From Fimbriimonadaceae bacterium (GTDB lineage Bacteria; Armatimonadota; Fimbriimonadia; Fimbriimonadales; Fimbriimonadaceae): DNA of 64,000 bases. The stretch covers positions 248,001 through 312,000 of the forward strand of contig JAHCHO010000004.1 of NCBI GenBank assembly GCA_026129685.1, in the 5' to 3' direction. Below the pieces are notes generated by a model that was not told where the DNA came from, made no database searches, and saw only the letters and a program-made list of their open reading frames with translations. The number at the start of each line of letters is the position of its first letter. The first letter of the stretch is position 1. Shown here piece after piece: positions 8,065 to 17,967 of the stretch. The position numbers were made by a program, and so were the translations under genes.

Positions 8065-11000
8065 CTTGGCTTCACCGTTAGGCGAGCGTCGCCCGAGGCG
8101 GCGTACACCGACGGATCGTACATGTTGCCCACCTTGGTGGGCAACACCCTCGACGTTCCCACGCTTTCGGCCCGGAGGTCGTATTCGATTTCCTGCTTAC
8201 CCTTCGCGATCCAGCGGCTGAAGAACGCGATCCGGTCGTCCCTCGGGACCGCCGCCCCGTACCAGTAACTCCACTCCTCCCAAGGCTCGAGGTCGTACCG
8301 CACGACGGCTCGGCAGTTGGAGGGGAGCGGGTCCTCGATCATCGCGTACTCGATCGGTTGCGTGGCGTCGATCGTCAGAACGACCCGGATGGGCGTGCCC
8401 TTCGGCACCTCGGTGATCGGTCGGACGCTTCGCTGAAGGCGCAGGGACCCGTCTTCCATCCGTCGCGGTTCGAGGGTGTAGTAGGCGCGAGACACCTTGA
8501 GGGTCGGCGCCTCGATCGCCTCGAGCCGGTCTTGAACGACCGTTTGCGACACGGAGACCGTCGCGTAGCACACCGACCCCGATTCCAGCCTCAGCCTCAA
8601 GTCGTTGTCGCCCGGGCGCAAGCGCGCGAACGGAATCTCGAACGTGTGCTCGCCCAACACCCCCCCGCCGCCTGCGCGAACTGTGGTCAGATCTTCTCCG
8701 TTCAGCGCCACCTTCACCGCACAAGTTTCGGAAGGCGACTCCCGGAGCGTTCCCAGGAAGGCCATCAGCGTCAGCGCCGTATCCCGGGTGCTGTACCAGA
8801 TGCGACCCCGGCGCTTGGACATCAGATAGCGACCCGCCTTGTCGACTAGAGGATCGGCTGGATCGACCGCCGCCAAGGCGGCCATCGCCCGAGCGGTGGT
8901 CTCGACGCCCCAAGCGACCTCGGATTCCCAGTGCGCCTGGGCCTCCGTCGTCAACGCGCAGGCACGGAGGCCGGCCGCCGCCTTGGCGGCGAGGGCTTCG
9001 TCGCCGCAGGAAGCCGCCGCAAGCGCGAGCATGGCGTAGCCGTCCGAATTCTTCGGTGAGACGGTGATGCGCCTGAGCGCGGGCAGGGCCGAAGCGCCTT
9101 GGCCGTGCAGTCCCAGCACATAGCAGAGATAGGCGCGTTCCGCCTGGTCCCGGAAATCAAGGACCTCCCGGTAGCTGTCGAGCGGACCGATGGGCGGCGC
9201 CTCCGACGGCGCGCCCAACAACGAACGGGCGGCGGCAAGGCCCTTGTCCAGGCTCGCCTTTGGCGGGGGGAACCCGGCGGCGGCGGCATGGTAGTAACCC
9301 TCGAGAACGTAGGCCGTCATGGTTCGGTCGCCCGCGCCATGGTCGAACCACCCCCATCCACCCGTCCCACTTTGCAGTTCGCGCAGCCGGGCGTAGCCCT
9401 GAGCGACCATGTTCGGAATCTCGGCCCTTCGGGCCAGTGGGGGAAGACCGAGTCGCTCGACCGCGCGCGCGGCGAGGACCAGCGGAACGAACCGGCTCGT
9501 GGTCTGTTCGACGCACCCATATGGGTATTCGACCAGTTCGTCCAGGGCGGTGAAGAGGGAAGTCGCCAGGGAGGGCGCGACCGTCACGACCAGTCGGCTC
9601 TCCCCGGGGTCGGCGTTGGGGTCCCGCTCGATCTTCATCGAAGCGGCGTCTCGGAAGCTGGTGGCGTGGTAGGCCCGAAGCTCCTTTCCGAAGGAACGGA
9701 TCGGCACAAAGACCTCCATCCCGTCCGCTTCCGATCCGCCGGTGGCCATAACCGTGAACTTCGCCCGGCCCGCTTGCTGTGCGGTCACCCGCCATACGAC
9801 GGGCTTCGACTTTCCGGCCGCGACCGAAACCGTCTGCGTCGGGTCGGCTATCCGGATACCCGTGCCCTGCAACGCAACTTGAAACGTCTGGTCGCGGTCG
9901 GTCCCGTTCATAACGACGGCGCCAACGTCCTGAACGTCGCCCACGACCATGAACGTGGGTTGCTGCAAGCGGACCATGACCGGCTTCTTCACGCGGATCG
10001 TGGCTTTGGCCTTGCCGACCGCGCAGTCGGGTGTGATCGCGGTCACGGTGGCTCGCCAGCCGGTCAGGTTGTCGGGAAGTCGCACCCGCACCGTCGCCTT
10101 GCCCTCCGCGTCCGTCTCGAGGATCGGGTTCCAGTACGCGGTATCGCGGAAGTCGCGGCGCATCGCGTCGTTGATCGGACCCTTGTCGTCGCTGTCAAGG
10201 TAGATCTCCGGGAAAGAGTAGCTCGTGTTCACCGCACTGTAGCGTCTCGGATAGAAGCCGGCAAGGGGGTCGCGACCGTCCTCGCGCAAGGAATAGATCG
10301 CTTCGTCCACCACCCCGATCGAAAACTCGGCGGGTACGGGGTTGCCTTGGTCGTCCTTCGTCGTCACGGTGAACGTGGCCACGTCGCGAGGGCGGTAGTC
10401 CGCCTTGTCGCCCTGGACGGTCACCCTGAGTCGGTTATAGGTGGCGTCCACGACGAGTTCTGCCTCCGCCGACTGGAACGTCTTGGCGCGAACATAGGAC
10501 ACACTGACGTAGGCGTTCGGCGCATAGGCCCGCGGAACATCCATCTCGAACCGCGTGGTCGGGGTCTTGAGCTCGACCAGCCGACTGTGCAGCACCCGAT
10601 CCGCTTCGACGGTGACCCATGCGTACCCGCCCGGACGCACCGTCTGAATGACGCCGACGGCCCTTTCGCCCACGTTGTACTGTGGCTTGTCCAGCACGAC
10701 GCGCACGTCCGGCGCCCCCTCGACGCCCCACGAAACGTCGCCCACCCACACGTACGCATGGCTCTCGATCTCGTTGCCACGGTCGTCGCGCGTCAACGCG
10801 GTGAGTTCGACGGAGCCGTCACCGGAGGTCGGCACGTTCACGCGCGCCTCGCCGGTGGCGTCGGTCCGCACGACGAAGGTGCCCTCGGCGGTCTCGAACC
10901 GGCGACCTTCGTGCCAGGTCTCGCGGCGGGCGACGAGGCGCACCTCGCGGTTCGCCACGGGAGCGCCGGCGTCTCCGTGCTTCTTCGTTCGGACCACGAC

Positions 11001-12770
11001 AGGAAGCGACTCGCCGGGCAACGCGACGTGTCTCTGTGGCTCGACCTCCAGCCGGTACTCGCCCCTCGTCACCAGGACGGAGAACTCGCCGTCCACGCTC
11101 CGCCCTCCCGGCTCCGTCACGTACGCGGAGATCGTGAAACGCGAATCTGCGTCGCGCAACTCGACGTCTCCCGCAGTCCGGGTGGGGAAGGTGACGCGGA
11201 AGGTCCCCCGCTCGTCCGTCGTGCCCTCCACCTCCTGTGCCAGTTCACCTCCGGACGCATCACGGCCGAAGTCCCCCGCCCAACCTCCCTCGTAGGCGTC
11301 CTCGCGCATGACGTAGCACTGGACTTTAGCACCGACCACCGGACCGCCGAAGAAGTACTCCGCGCTCAAGGTCACGTCTCCCCGCTCGCCCCGGATGTAC
11401 GTCTCTTTGGCCGAGGCGAAGGACAGCTTCATCTCGGGCTTGCGGTAGGAAGCAATGCTGACGGACTCGTAGAAGTCGTTTCCGTCGATCGAGACCTTCA
11501 CCCCATAGGCGCCGGGAATGCCCGACTTGGGCAATGGGATCGACCCGTAATAGGACCCCGAACCGGTCGTGGTCAGGTTGAGGGTCTGAACCGGCTCTTC
11601 CCGGGGATCGGTCACGGTGATCGTCACCGGCGTCGGCGGGATCGGCGCATACCGATCCTCGACGAGCCGACGGACCAGTCCCTTGAATTCGACCACGTCC
11701 CCCGGACGGTAGAGCGGCCGGTCGGTGTAGAAGAACGATCGCAGACCCTTGGTTCGGTCCCGACCGTTCCAGTAGTTGACGAGGGCCGCCGAGGGCCCCT
11801 TTCGGGCGATCGCGAACACTTCGCCGTCATGGGTCGTCGGGTCGAACCGAACCATCCCGTCCTTGTCCGACGTGGCGGTCGCGTCCACCGAACCGGCGAC
11901 GACGCGGCTGACGGTCGCCCCGGCGATCGGTGCCCCGCTGACAATGTCGGTCACGTAGGCGAGGGTGGCGTCCAGAGACGACTTCGTGACCATCGCCATG
12001 CGCGTCACCAGCAGGTACGTGCCCGCATGGGGAGGCACGATGGCCTTTCCTCGGTCTTCCGTCACCGACGACCGGATCTGGAGCCAGTAAATCCCCTCCT
12101 CGAGCCGATCCAGGTCGATCTTCTCCACGTAGACGCCTTCGGCGTCCCGCATCGTGATCGGGTGCTTCGATTTCAGCACGGACTTGGCGGCCGATCCCAA
12201 GAAGTTCGCCACGTTGGCCTCGTTGCGGGCGCCGTAGAACAGGGACGAGTACCCGCCGGCGGTCACAACGCGACCCAGATCCACGCGAAAGAGCTCGAGG
12301 TCGAGAGCCTTGTCTTGCGAGAAGCCTGTCACTTGATAGCTCGGCGCCTCGTCGGGGGTGAAGGTGTGCGTCGAGTAGTGGACGTCGAGGTACGGCTGGG
12401 AAGGATCGAGGTTCAAGCGCAGGTTCTGGCGCTCGCCCTCGCGCACGATGAGGAGGGTCTCCGGCGCGGTGTGGGCCTTCGCGCTGACGGAGACCTTGTA
12501 GTATCCCGCCGTCATCGAGCCGAACCGAAAGTGGCCCTTTTCGTCCGTCGTCGAATAGCGGTTGCGGGCGTCCGACTCCTCGTCCGGCACGAGGGGGTAG
12601 AGGTAGACCTGCGCGTTCGGGAGGGGGTTGCCGTTCTCCGCCATTACGACGGTGCCCTCCACGCCGCCGCGCGGGACCTCTTCCGTGATGCCAAGCGCCA
12701 TCAGTCCGACGCACGCGACGACGGACACGAGTCCGCCGAGCCAACGACCCAGATTTCGGGGGTTGTTCAT
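8061..12770 (-). CDS. alpha-2-macroglobulin family protein with thioester motif
   Basis: A 1569-residue secreted protein. An N-terminal hydrophobic segment (about 11-27) precedes a carboxypeptidase-regulatory-like domain (GGVEGTVVMAENGNPLPNAQVYLYP). Successive MG domains follow, including SFFYTDRPLYRPGDVVEFKG. The complement-like thioester domain carries the intact motif GCVEQ with Cys1086, followed by the alpha-helical toroid (GGWGWFDHG and others) and a receptor-binding-like C-terminus. Bacterial relatives trap proteases covalently at the cell surface or periplasm. They usually neighbour penicillin-binding protein PbpC; here the partners are a polytopic membrane protein upstream and VanW downstream, both overlapping by ATGA. 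Confidence 0.93.
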   Translation of the reverse strand: MNNPRNLGRWLGGLVSVVACVGLMALGITEEVPRGGVEGTVVMAENGNPLPNAQVYLYPLVPDEESDARNRYSTTDEKGHFRFGSMTAGYYKVSVSAKAHTAPETLLIVREGERQNLRLNLDPSQPYLDVHYSTHTFTPDEAPSYQVTGFSQDKALDLELFRVDLGRVVTAGGYSSLFYGARNEANVANFLGSAAKSVLKSKHPITMRDAEGVYVEKIDLDRLEEGIYWLQIRSSVTEDRGKAIVPPHAGTYLLVTRMAMVTKSSLDATLAYVTDIVSGAPIAGATVSRVVAGSVDATATSDKDGMVRFDPTTHDGEVFAIARKGPSAALVNYWNGRDRTKGLRSFFYTDRPLYRPGDVVEFKGLVRRLVEDRYAPIPPTPVTITVTDPREEPVQTLNLTTTGSGSYYGSIPLPKSGIPGAYGVKVSIDGNDFYESVSIASYRKPEMKLSFASAKETYIRGERGDVTLSAEYFFGGPVVGAKVQCYVMREDAYEGGWAGDFGRDASGGELAQEVEGTTDERGTFRVTFPTRTAGDVELRDADSRFTISAYVTEPGGRSVDGEFSVLVTRGEYRLEVEPQRHVALPGESLPVVVRTKKHGDAGAPVANREVRLVARRETWHEGRRFETAEGTFVVRTDATGEARVNVPTSGDGSVELTALTRDDRGNEIESHAYVWVGDVSWGVEGAPDVRVVLDKPQYNVGERAVGVIQTVRPGGYAWVTVEADRVLHSRLVELKTPTTRFEMDVPRAYAPNAYVSVSYVRAKTFQSAEAELVVDATYNRLRVTVQGDKADYRPRDVATFTVTTKDDQGNPVPAEFSIGVVDEAIYSLREDGRDPLAGFYPRRYSAVNTSYSFPEIYLDSDDKGPINDAMRRDFRDTAYWNPILETDAEGKATVRVRLPDNLTGWRATVTAITPDCAVGKAKATIRVKKPVMVRLQQPTFMVVGDVQDVGAVVMNGTDRDQTFQVALQGTGIRIADPTQTVSVAAGKSKPVVWRVTAQQAGRAKFTVMATGGSEADGMEVFVPIRSFGKELRAYHATSFRDAASMKIERDPNADPGESRLVVTVAPSLATSLFTALDELVEYPYGCVEQTTSRFVPLVLAARAVERLGLPPLARRAEIPNMVAQGYARLRELQSGTGGWGWFDHGAGDRTMTAYVLEGYYHAAAAGFPPPKASLDKGLAAARSLLGAPSEAPPIGPLDSYREVLDFRDQAERAYLCYVLGLHGQGASALPALRRITVSPKNSDGYAMLALAAASCGDEALAAKAAAGLRACALTTEAQAHWESEVAWGVETTARAMAALAAVDPADPLVDKAGRYLMSKRRGRIWYSTRDTALTLMAFLGTLRESPSETCAVKVALNGEDLTTVRAGGGGVLGEHTFEIPFARLRPGDNDLRLRLESGSVCYATVSVSQTVVQDRLEAIEAPTLKVSRAYYTLEPRRMEDGSLRLQRSVRPITEVPKGTPIRVVLTIDATQPIEYAMIEDPLPSNCRAVVRYDLEPWEEWSYWYGAAVPRDDRIAFFSRWIAKGKQEIEYDLRAESVGTSRVLPTKVGNMYDPSVYAASGDARLTVKPR

Positions 12771-14155
12771 GACGATGTGGATTCCGACGTATGGGGGGTC
12801 ACGAGCAAGGCCAGAACGCCGAGGACCGCCACGATGGCGACGCCGACGAACAGGAACGAGCGCTTATCGTCACGGGACAGTTCGAGCTTGTCCACGAGCA
12901 ACGAGTAAAGCACCGGTGACAAGCAGGCGAATCCCAAGCCCAGCACGAGGCCGTGCTCGTCGCGATCGCCCCGCAGACCGGCCACCACGGGGGTCAGGCC
13001 GGCGCCCACCAGGAACCCGACGGCTCCCTTGGCGCTGAGCAACACAAAGGAGCAGATCTGCAGAGCGATCGCCCCTAGCAGGCCCAGATCCAGCCCAAAC
13101 ACCGAACGCATCGGCGTTTTGGTGGCGTCCGTCGATCGCCCGAACTCAAGGATAAGGAGGCCGACCCCGGCGGCAAGGATCAGTCCGACGATCGCGTAGT
13201 GCTGGCCGATGTCAAAGGCGCGGGCCGCGTCCTTCTGGAATTCTCGGAACAGACGGTACGCCACGAGCGACGCCAACGGCCCGGTCGCGAGCAGCGCCCG
13301 CCGATCGCCAAGCGTCATCAACGTGCCGAGGGCGACGGTCCAAGCGACCGCCATGCCAAAGCCCTTCATGTAGCCGAAGGACACGGTGGCGACGCCCAGC
13401 CAGACGAGGCACGCGACGAGGAACCCGAAGGTCTCGCCGCGCGCCCGCAAAGAAAGGTGGGTCACCAAGGCCGCCGCACCCGCCGTCGCCGAAACCACCA
13501 GGCCGTTCGTCACGCCCAGGTAGGTTTCCGCCACGAGCACGGCCGCCGCCGTCGCCAGGACCGACGCGATCCAAGGACGCGCCGCTTGGCCACGCTCCTT
13601 GAGGAGCCCGGCCGCCAGCGATGTCAGCACGGCCGCCAGCCCGACGGCGATGGCGATCACCTGCCCCGCAGTGCGCAGATTCTCTTCGCCGCTCAGCCCG
13701 CCGAGCAGGTTCATCCCGACGACCCCGAAGGCGGCCAGAGGAAGCCGGGAGACCGCACCCGCCCCGACCGACCCCAGGGCGAGTCCCGCCACCAGCGCCA
13801 GCAGGGGCGCGTGCCCCTCCGTTCCCAAAGCGAACGGCGCGACGCCGATAAGGAACGCCCCGAGCCCGAGAGCCCAAGCCGCGGACCCGGACATTACCAG
13901 CCGTTCCGCCAAGGCGCGTTCGAGGCGAACGAGGGCCACACCCACGAAGAAGGCGGCAGCGGCGCTGCGCAGGGCGGGAACGTCCGGGGCGAGCGACCCG
14001 GCGGCGAACCAGCCGAACAGGGCCAAGGCCAGTGCCGTGCCGACCGAGATCGGGCCCACGCTCGAGGGTGGTTCACCCGCCCGTTCCGTACGGGGGCGCA
14101 AGAACACGGCGCAAGCGGCGAGCACCAAGGCGATCCACGGCAGACTCTGTGACAT
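12767..14155 (-). CDS. polytopic membrane protein, family not recognised
   Basis: A 462-residue Ala/Gly/Leu-rich integral membrane protein with roughly twelve to fourteen predicted helices and short loops. No motif points to a known transporter. The ATG at 14155 (MSQSLPWIAL) is preferred; a GTG at 14170 would add five residues. No ribosome binding site is evident. The TGA stop overlaps the start codon of the alpha-2-macroglobulin gene (ATGA), so this is the first gene of a three-gene coupled unit. A role in anchoring or exporting the macroglobulin is conceivable but rests only on this coupling. Confidence 0.7.
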   Translation of the reverse strand: MSQSLPWIALVLAACAVFLRPRTERAGEPPSSVGPISVGTALALALFGWFAAGSLAPDVPALRSAAAAFFVGVALVRLERALAERLVMSGSAAWALGLGAFLIGVAPFALGTEGHAPLLALVAGLALGSVGAGAVSRLPLAAFGVVGMNLLGGLSGEENLRTAGQVIAIAVGLAAVLTSLAAGLLKERGQAARPWIASVLATAAAVLVAETYLGVTNGLVVSATAGAAALVTHLSLRARGETFGFLVACLVWLGVATVSFGYMKGFGMAVAWTVALGTLMTLGDRRALLATGPLASLVAYRLFREFQKDAARAFDIGQHYAIVGLILAAGVGLLILEFGRSTDATKTPMRSVFGLDLGLLGAIALQICSFVLLSAKGAVGFLVGAGLTPVVAGLRGDRDEHGLVLGLGFACLSPVLYSLLVDKLELSRDDKRSFLFVGVAIVAVLGVLALLVTPHTSESTSS

Positions 14156-14232
14156 AGCAAACGCGAACACGCTCGCGTCGGTACTGAAACGGTCGAGCGG
14201 CGCGAGCGCTCCTCAATCAAGGGACGTTCGCC

Positions 14233-16287
14233 CTAGCCGTGAAGAATCCTTGCCGATGAGTGCGACATCAGATGCGCCTGCGCGTCAAAAAGCGTTCGCT
14301 TGGGAGCGAGTCGTCGGTACTCGCCGTCCGGTTGCAGCACCCAAGTCTGCGCGCTATCCCGGAGGTAGATCTCCAGCACGTCGAGGAGGTGTTCCACGAT
14401 CTTCCGCTGGGTGATCGGAACAAGCGTCTCGATCCGTCGATCCAGGTTTCGCGACATCAGGTCGGCGCTCCCGATCAGAGCCTCCGGCTCGCCCCCGTTC
14501 TCGAAGTAGTAGACCCGGCTGTGTTCCAGGAACCGGCCCACGATGGAGCGTACGCGGACCTTGTCGCTCAGCCCTTTGACCCCGGGCCGCAGGCAACAAA
14601 TGCCCCGCACGATCAGGTCGATGGGAATGCCCGCCGCCGCCGCCTCGTAGAGCACGTCGATTACCTCCGGGTCCACGAGGGAGTTCATTTTGAAGACGAT
14701 GCGACCCGAATTGGTGCGCCCGAACGCGACGATCTCGCGCCGAATCCGGTCGATGATGCCGTCCCGCAGGTGAAGCGGCGCCACCACAAGCTTCCTAAAA
14801 TCGCGTTGTCGCGAGAAGCCCGTCAGTAGATTGAACAGCTCGGACACGTCCTGGGTGATGTCGCGGTTGGAGGTGAACAGGCCCATGTCCGTGTACACGC
14901 GCGCGGTGGCCGGGTTGTAGTTTCCCGTCCCGATGTGGGCGTAGCTCTTGATTCCCCGAGACTCACGTCGCACGACCAGGCAGAGCTTGGCGTGCGTCTT
15001 CATCTCGGCGAATCCGTAGGTCACATGGACGCCCGCTCGCTCCAGGGCCCGCGCCCAAACCAGGTTGTTGCTCTCGTCGAAGCGCGCCTTCAGTTCCACC
15101 ATCACCGCGACCTGTTTGCCCGCCTCGGCCGCGGCGAGAAGGGCGTCGACGATCGGCGACTCGGCGCCGACGCGGTAGAGGGTCTGCTTGATGCCAATGA
15201 CGTCCGGGTCCGTCGCCGCCGACTTGACGAACTCCTCGACGGTGGCTAAGCTGTCGTAAGGGTGGTGAACGAGCACGTCGCGCCGGGCGAGCAGTTCGAA
15301 AAACGGACGACCCGGTGCGAGCTTCGGGCAAAGGTAGGGATGGTGGGTCGGGTACCTCAACCCCGGCTTCTTGAGCTTCGCCAGTTCACTCAGGGCTTCG
15401 AGTCCCAACAGGCCCTCGATCTCGAAGACGTCCTCCTCGTCCAGCTCCAGAATCTGGAGAAGCGCTTTCCTCACCTCTGCGGGCGCGGCGGGGGCGAGCT
15501 GCAGGAGAACGGCGTCGCCGAAGCGCCGCTGACGGATGGTGCGTTCGATCGTGGCGATCAGGTCGGCCGCCTCGACCTCCCGAATCTCGATATCGGCGTC
15601 CCGCAACACACGAAAGGCGTAGGCGCCGCGAACCTCGACCCCCGGGAACAACTTGTCCAAGTTGTGCGCGATCAGGTCCTCCAACAATACGAACTCCGTC
15701 CGGGACCGTGGTACCGGGATGAACCGGGGCAGGACGCTCGGCACCTTCACCCGCGCCAACTTGGGACCGCTCGGCTTGTCCACGAGCTGCACGGCCAGGT
15801 TCAGGCTCCGATTCGAGATGAACGGCGGGGAAGGGGAGGGGTGCAGAATCAGGGGCGTGCAAACGGGAAAGACCTCGCGCTCGTAGAAGTCGCGCAACTC
15901 GCTCTGATGCGCCTCGTCCAACTCGCGCCATTGGCGAACGCGGAGTCCGTGGCCGTACAACTCGGTCCGCAAACGGTCCCAAAGCTCGCCGGCTCGCCGC
16001 CGCAAGGGAAGTGCCGTCGCCGCGATCAGGCGCGCCTGCTCGATCGGGCTCAGACCGTCGATGGTCATCTCGAGAACGCCTTCCAGCATCTGTTCAACGA
16101 GTCCGGACACCCGGACCATGTAGAACTCGTCCAGGTTCGATTCGAAGATGCTGAGGAAGTTCAGCCTTTCCAGGAGGGGGTTTCGCTCGTTCTCCGCCTC
16201 CTCGAGCACCCGCTGGTTGAAGTAGAGCCAACTGCGCTCCCGGTTAAGGTACCGCTCGGCGGAAACCGGCGGTCGCTTGCGCTTCAC
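14233..16287 (-). CDS. ppk: polyphosphate kinase 1
   Basis: A 684-residue polyphosphate kinase, the normal length for PPK1. The N-terminal domain begins YLNRERSWLYFNQRVLEEA. The head domain and two phospholipase D-like catalytic domains follow: KTHAKLCLVV contains the phosphorylated His, SYAHIGTGNYNPATA the second conserved His, and IGSADLMSRNLDRR the nucleotide site. It makes polyphosphate reversibly from ATP. The GTG start at 16287 overlaps the ppx stop (GTGA). The reading frame continues open further upstream in an unrelated frame of ppx, but homology starts only here. Confidence 0.95.
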   Translation of the reverse strand: MKRKRPPVSAERYLNRERSWLYFNQRVLEEAENERNPLLERLNFLSIFESNLDEFYMVRVSGLVEQMLEGVLEMTIDGLSPIEQARLIAATALPLRRRAGELWDRLRTELYGHGLRVRQWRELDEAHQSELRDFYEREVFPVCTPLILHPSPSPPFISNRSLNLAVQLVDKPSGPKLARVKVPSVLPRFIPVPRSRTEFVLLEDLIAHNLDKLFPGVEVRGAYAFRVLRDADIEIREVEAADLIATIERTIRQRRFGDAVLLQLAPAAPAEVRKALLQILELDEEDVFEIEGLLGLEALSELAKLKKPGLRYPTHHPYLCPKLAPGRPFFELLARRDVLVHHPYDSLATVEEFVKSAATDPDVIGIKQTLYRVGAESPIVDALLAAAEAGKQVAVMVELKARFDESNNLVWARALERAGVHVTYGFAEMKTHAKLCLVVRRESRGIKSYAHIGTGNYNPATARVYTDMGLFTSNRDITQDVSELFNLLTGFSRQRDFRKLVVAPLHLRDGIIDRIRREIVAFGRTNSGRIVFKMNSLVDPEVIDVLYEAAAAGIPIDLIVRGICCLRPGVKGLSDKVRVRSIVGRFLEHSRVYYFENGGEPEALIGSADLMSRNLDRRIETLVPITQRKIVEHLLDVLEIYLRDSAQTWVLQPDGEYRRLAPKRTLFDAQAHLMSHSSARILHG

Positions 16288-17201
16288 AGGAGGCAAGGCT
16301 GCAACCTCCCGGCGGCCAATTCGAGCAGAGCCCCTTCGCGCACGCCGTACTCGCTGACCGTCATGCCGCCGAGGCCTAGAGCCAGAAGCAGAGAGCGGTA
16401 GACGAGCGCGCCGGGAAGGAGGGTCGCCGCCCGCTTCTCCTTGACGTGGAATCTCCGAACGATCTGGGACGCGGTTAGGCGCCGCGTTGCCCAAACGATG
16501 TAGTCCAGTTCCTCGATCGCCAGGTAGCGCCCCCCGTCCGGGTGCAACGCTCGCCAGACCCCCCGCGCGACCCCGCCGGAGGCGATCGCCCGAGGGGCGC
16601 GTACGATGGAACCGAGCCCCAGAAGGCGTTCTTGAATCTGCCGGTCGACTCGGTCGAACAACTCCGGGCCGCAGGGACTCGCCAACCCCGTCGCGGCGAT
16701 AAGCCGGCCGGTACCCAGAGGGAGGGAGACTTCCTGGGTGATCGCGGCCTCCTCGGCGTTCGCGACCTGTAGGCTTCCGCCCCCGAGTTCGAGGTACAGA
16801 ATCGGTCCCCCCGCCTGCGTGTCCAGAAGGGCGCCCCGCAGGCCGTACTCCGCCTCCCGGCGCGGGGTGACGAGGTCCACCGCCGCACCGAGTTCCTTTT
16901 CCAGCAAACGCATGACCGCCTCGTGGTTGTCCGCGGCGCGCATCGCTTCGGTGGCGAAGACGTAGAACGCCTCGGCCTTCGCCTCTGCGGCGGCCGCCCG
17001 AAACCGCCCGATGGTCGAGAGAATCGTCCGAATCGAGGCTTCGGGAAGTCGCCCTTCCTCCTGAACGACTTGGCCGAGGGCGAGCCACTCGGACCGATTG
17101 ACCGAGCGGCTGAGCTTCTTGCCGTCCGTCCGGGCGATCAGCATGTGCGCCGTGTTGCTTCCGATATCGACGGTGGCGAGCGTGCGCAACATGGATTGCA
17201 T
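16284..17201 (-). CDS. ppx: Ppx/GppA family exopolyphosphatase (short form)
   Basis: A 305-residue protein of the actin-like ASKHA fold. It shows the phosphate-1 loop TVDIGSNTAHMLIA, the middle motif YVFATEAMRAADN and the phosphate-2 loop LYLELGGGSLQVA. It lacks the C-terminal HD-type half of the approximately 510-residue E. coli PPX, as do many short bacterial PPX proteins. It releases orthophosphate from polyphosphate or hydrolyses pppGpp. The ATG at 17201 has AAGG 8 nt upstream; ATG 17192 is the alternative. It is directly coupled to ppk, so synthesis and degradation of polyphosphate share one transcript. Confidence 0.9.
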   Translation of the reverse strand: MQSMLRTLATVDIGSNTAHMLIARTDGKKLSRSVNRSEWLALGQVVQEEGRLPEASIRTILSTIGRFRAAAAEAKAEAFYVFATEAMRAADNHEAVMRLLEKELGAAVDLVTPRREAEYGLRGALLDTQAGGPILYLELGGGSLQVANAEEAAITQEVSLPLGTGRLIAATGLASPCGPELFDRVDRQIQERLLGLGSIVRAPRAIASGGVARGVWRALHPDGGRYLAIEELDYIVWATRRLTASQIVRRFHVKEKRAATLLPGALVYRSLLLALGLGGMTVSEYGVREGALLELAAGRLQPCLL

Positions 17202-17266
17202 GAAGTATGCCTTCCCGGGGCCCGCGCCAACCGCGGCTCTCGCCCACAATAGAGGTCATAGAAGCC

Positions 17267-17824
17267 ATGCGCTATCCGAGACTCGCCGAAGCCACCCTTT
17301 GGGCCGCCGAACTTCACCGGGACGAGGAACGCGAAGGGAACGACCCGTTACCCTATGTCTACCATCCCGCCGACGTCGTGCGCAGGCTGTACAAAGCAGG
17401 GGTTCGGGACGAGGATGTTCTCGTCGCGGGCGCGCTTCATGACGCGGTTGAGTCGGGCGCCACGACCGTCGGAGCGATCGCCCTCCGCTTCGGACCCGTC
17501 TCCGCCGGTCTGGTCGGCGAAATGACCCGCACCGAGCCCAGCGAGGCCCAGATCGCGGACATGAACCCGGAAGAGGTTGCCGCGCTTCGCGCCGACATGC
17601 TCCTCGAAGACGTGCGTCGGATGAGCGCAACCGCCCACCAGATCAAACTGGCGGATCGGCTCTCGAATCTTGCGGAGGCACAACGCACTCGAGCCAAGCG
17701 CGGTCTCGAGCGCTACGTCCGACAGAGCCAACGGATTCTCGACGCCATCCCGCGCGACGCCCAACCCGCCCTTTGGGACGCTCTCCAAAAGCGGATCCGT
17801 CGAGCCCGCAAGTCGACCGGATAG
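17267..17824 (+). CDS. HD-domain phosphohydrolase, RelA/SpoT-type
   Basis: A 185-residue protein comprising only an HD hydrolase domain. It carries YVYHPADVVRRL, the metal-binding LHDAVESGATTV and IKLADRLSNLAEAQ, the same order as in the hydrolase half of SpoT-like and small alarmone hydrolase proteins. No synthetase or regulatory domain is attached. A (p)ppGpp hydrolase role is plausible given the divergent neighbour Ppx, which can act on pppGpp, but this is inference. The start ATG at 17267 lies 16 nt after a CACAAT promoter-like hexamer. Confidence 0.82.
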   Translation: MRYPRLAEATLWAAELHRDEEREGNDPLPYVYHPADVVRRLYKAGVRDEDVLVAGALHDAVESGATTVGAIALRFGPVSAGLVGEMTRTEPSEAQIADMNPEEVAALRADMLLEDVRRMSATAHQIKLADRLSNLAEAQRTRAKRGLERYVRQSQRILDAIPRDAQPALWDALQKRIRRARKSTG

Positions 17825-17967
17825 ACCGCAGGGCTCCGGGGAAGGGCAAGAGACGCCCTGTCCTGAGTCACCTATCAGTTCTGATAATCATTATTATGTC
17901 GTTCTTAGATTCGGCGTCGTTTGCGGACCGATTCCCCACCCATTCGAACCTGTGCGATACTGGCGCG

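Noticed and set aside
9099..12908. 1269-residue plus-strand open frame
   Set aside because: It is antisense to the alpha-2-macroglobulin gene, which has a clear thioester motif and domain order. The plus-strand translation is Arg/His/Gly-rich and shows no family resemblance; such frames are expected in GC-rich DNA.
16288..17268. Upstream continuation of the ppk frame
   Set aside because: It runs through ppx in another frame with no homology; ppk starts at the GTG overlapping the ppx stop.
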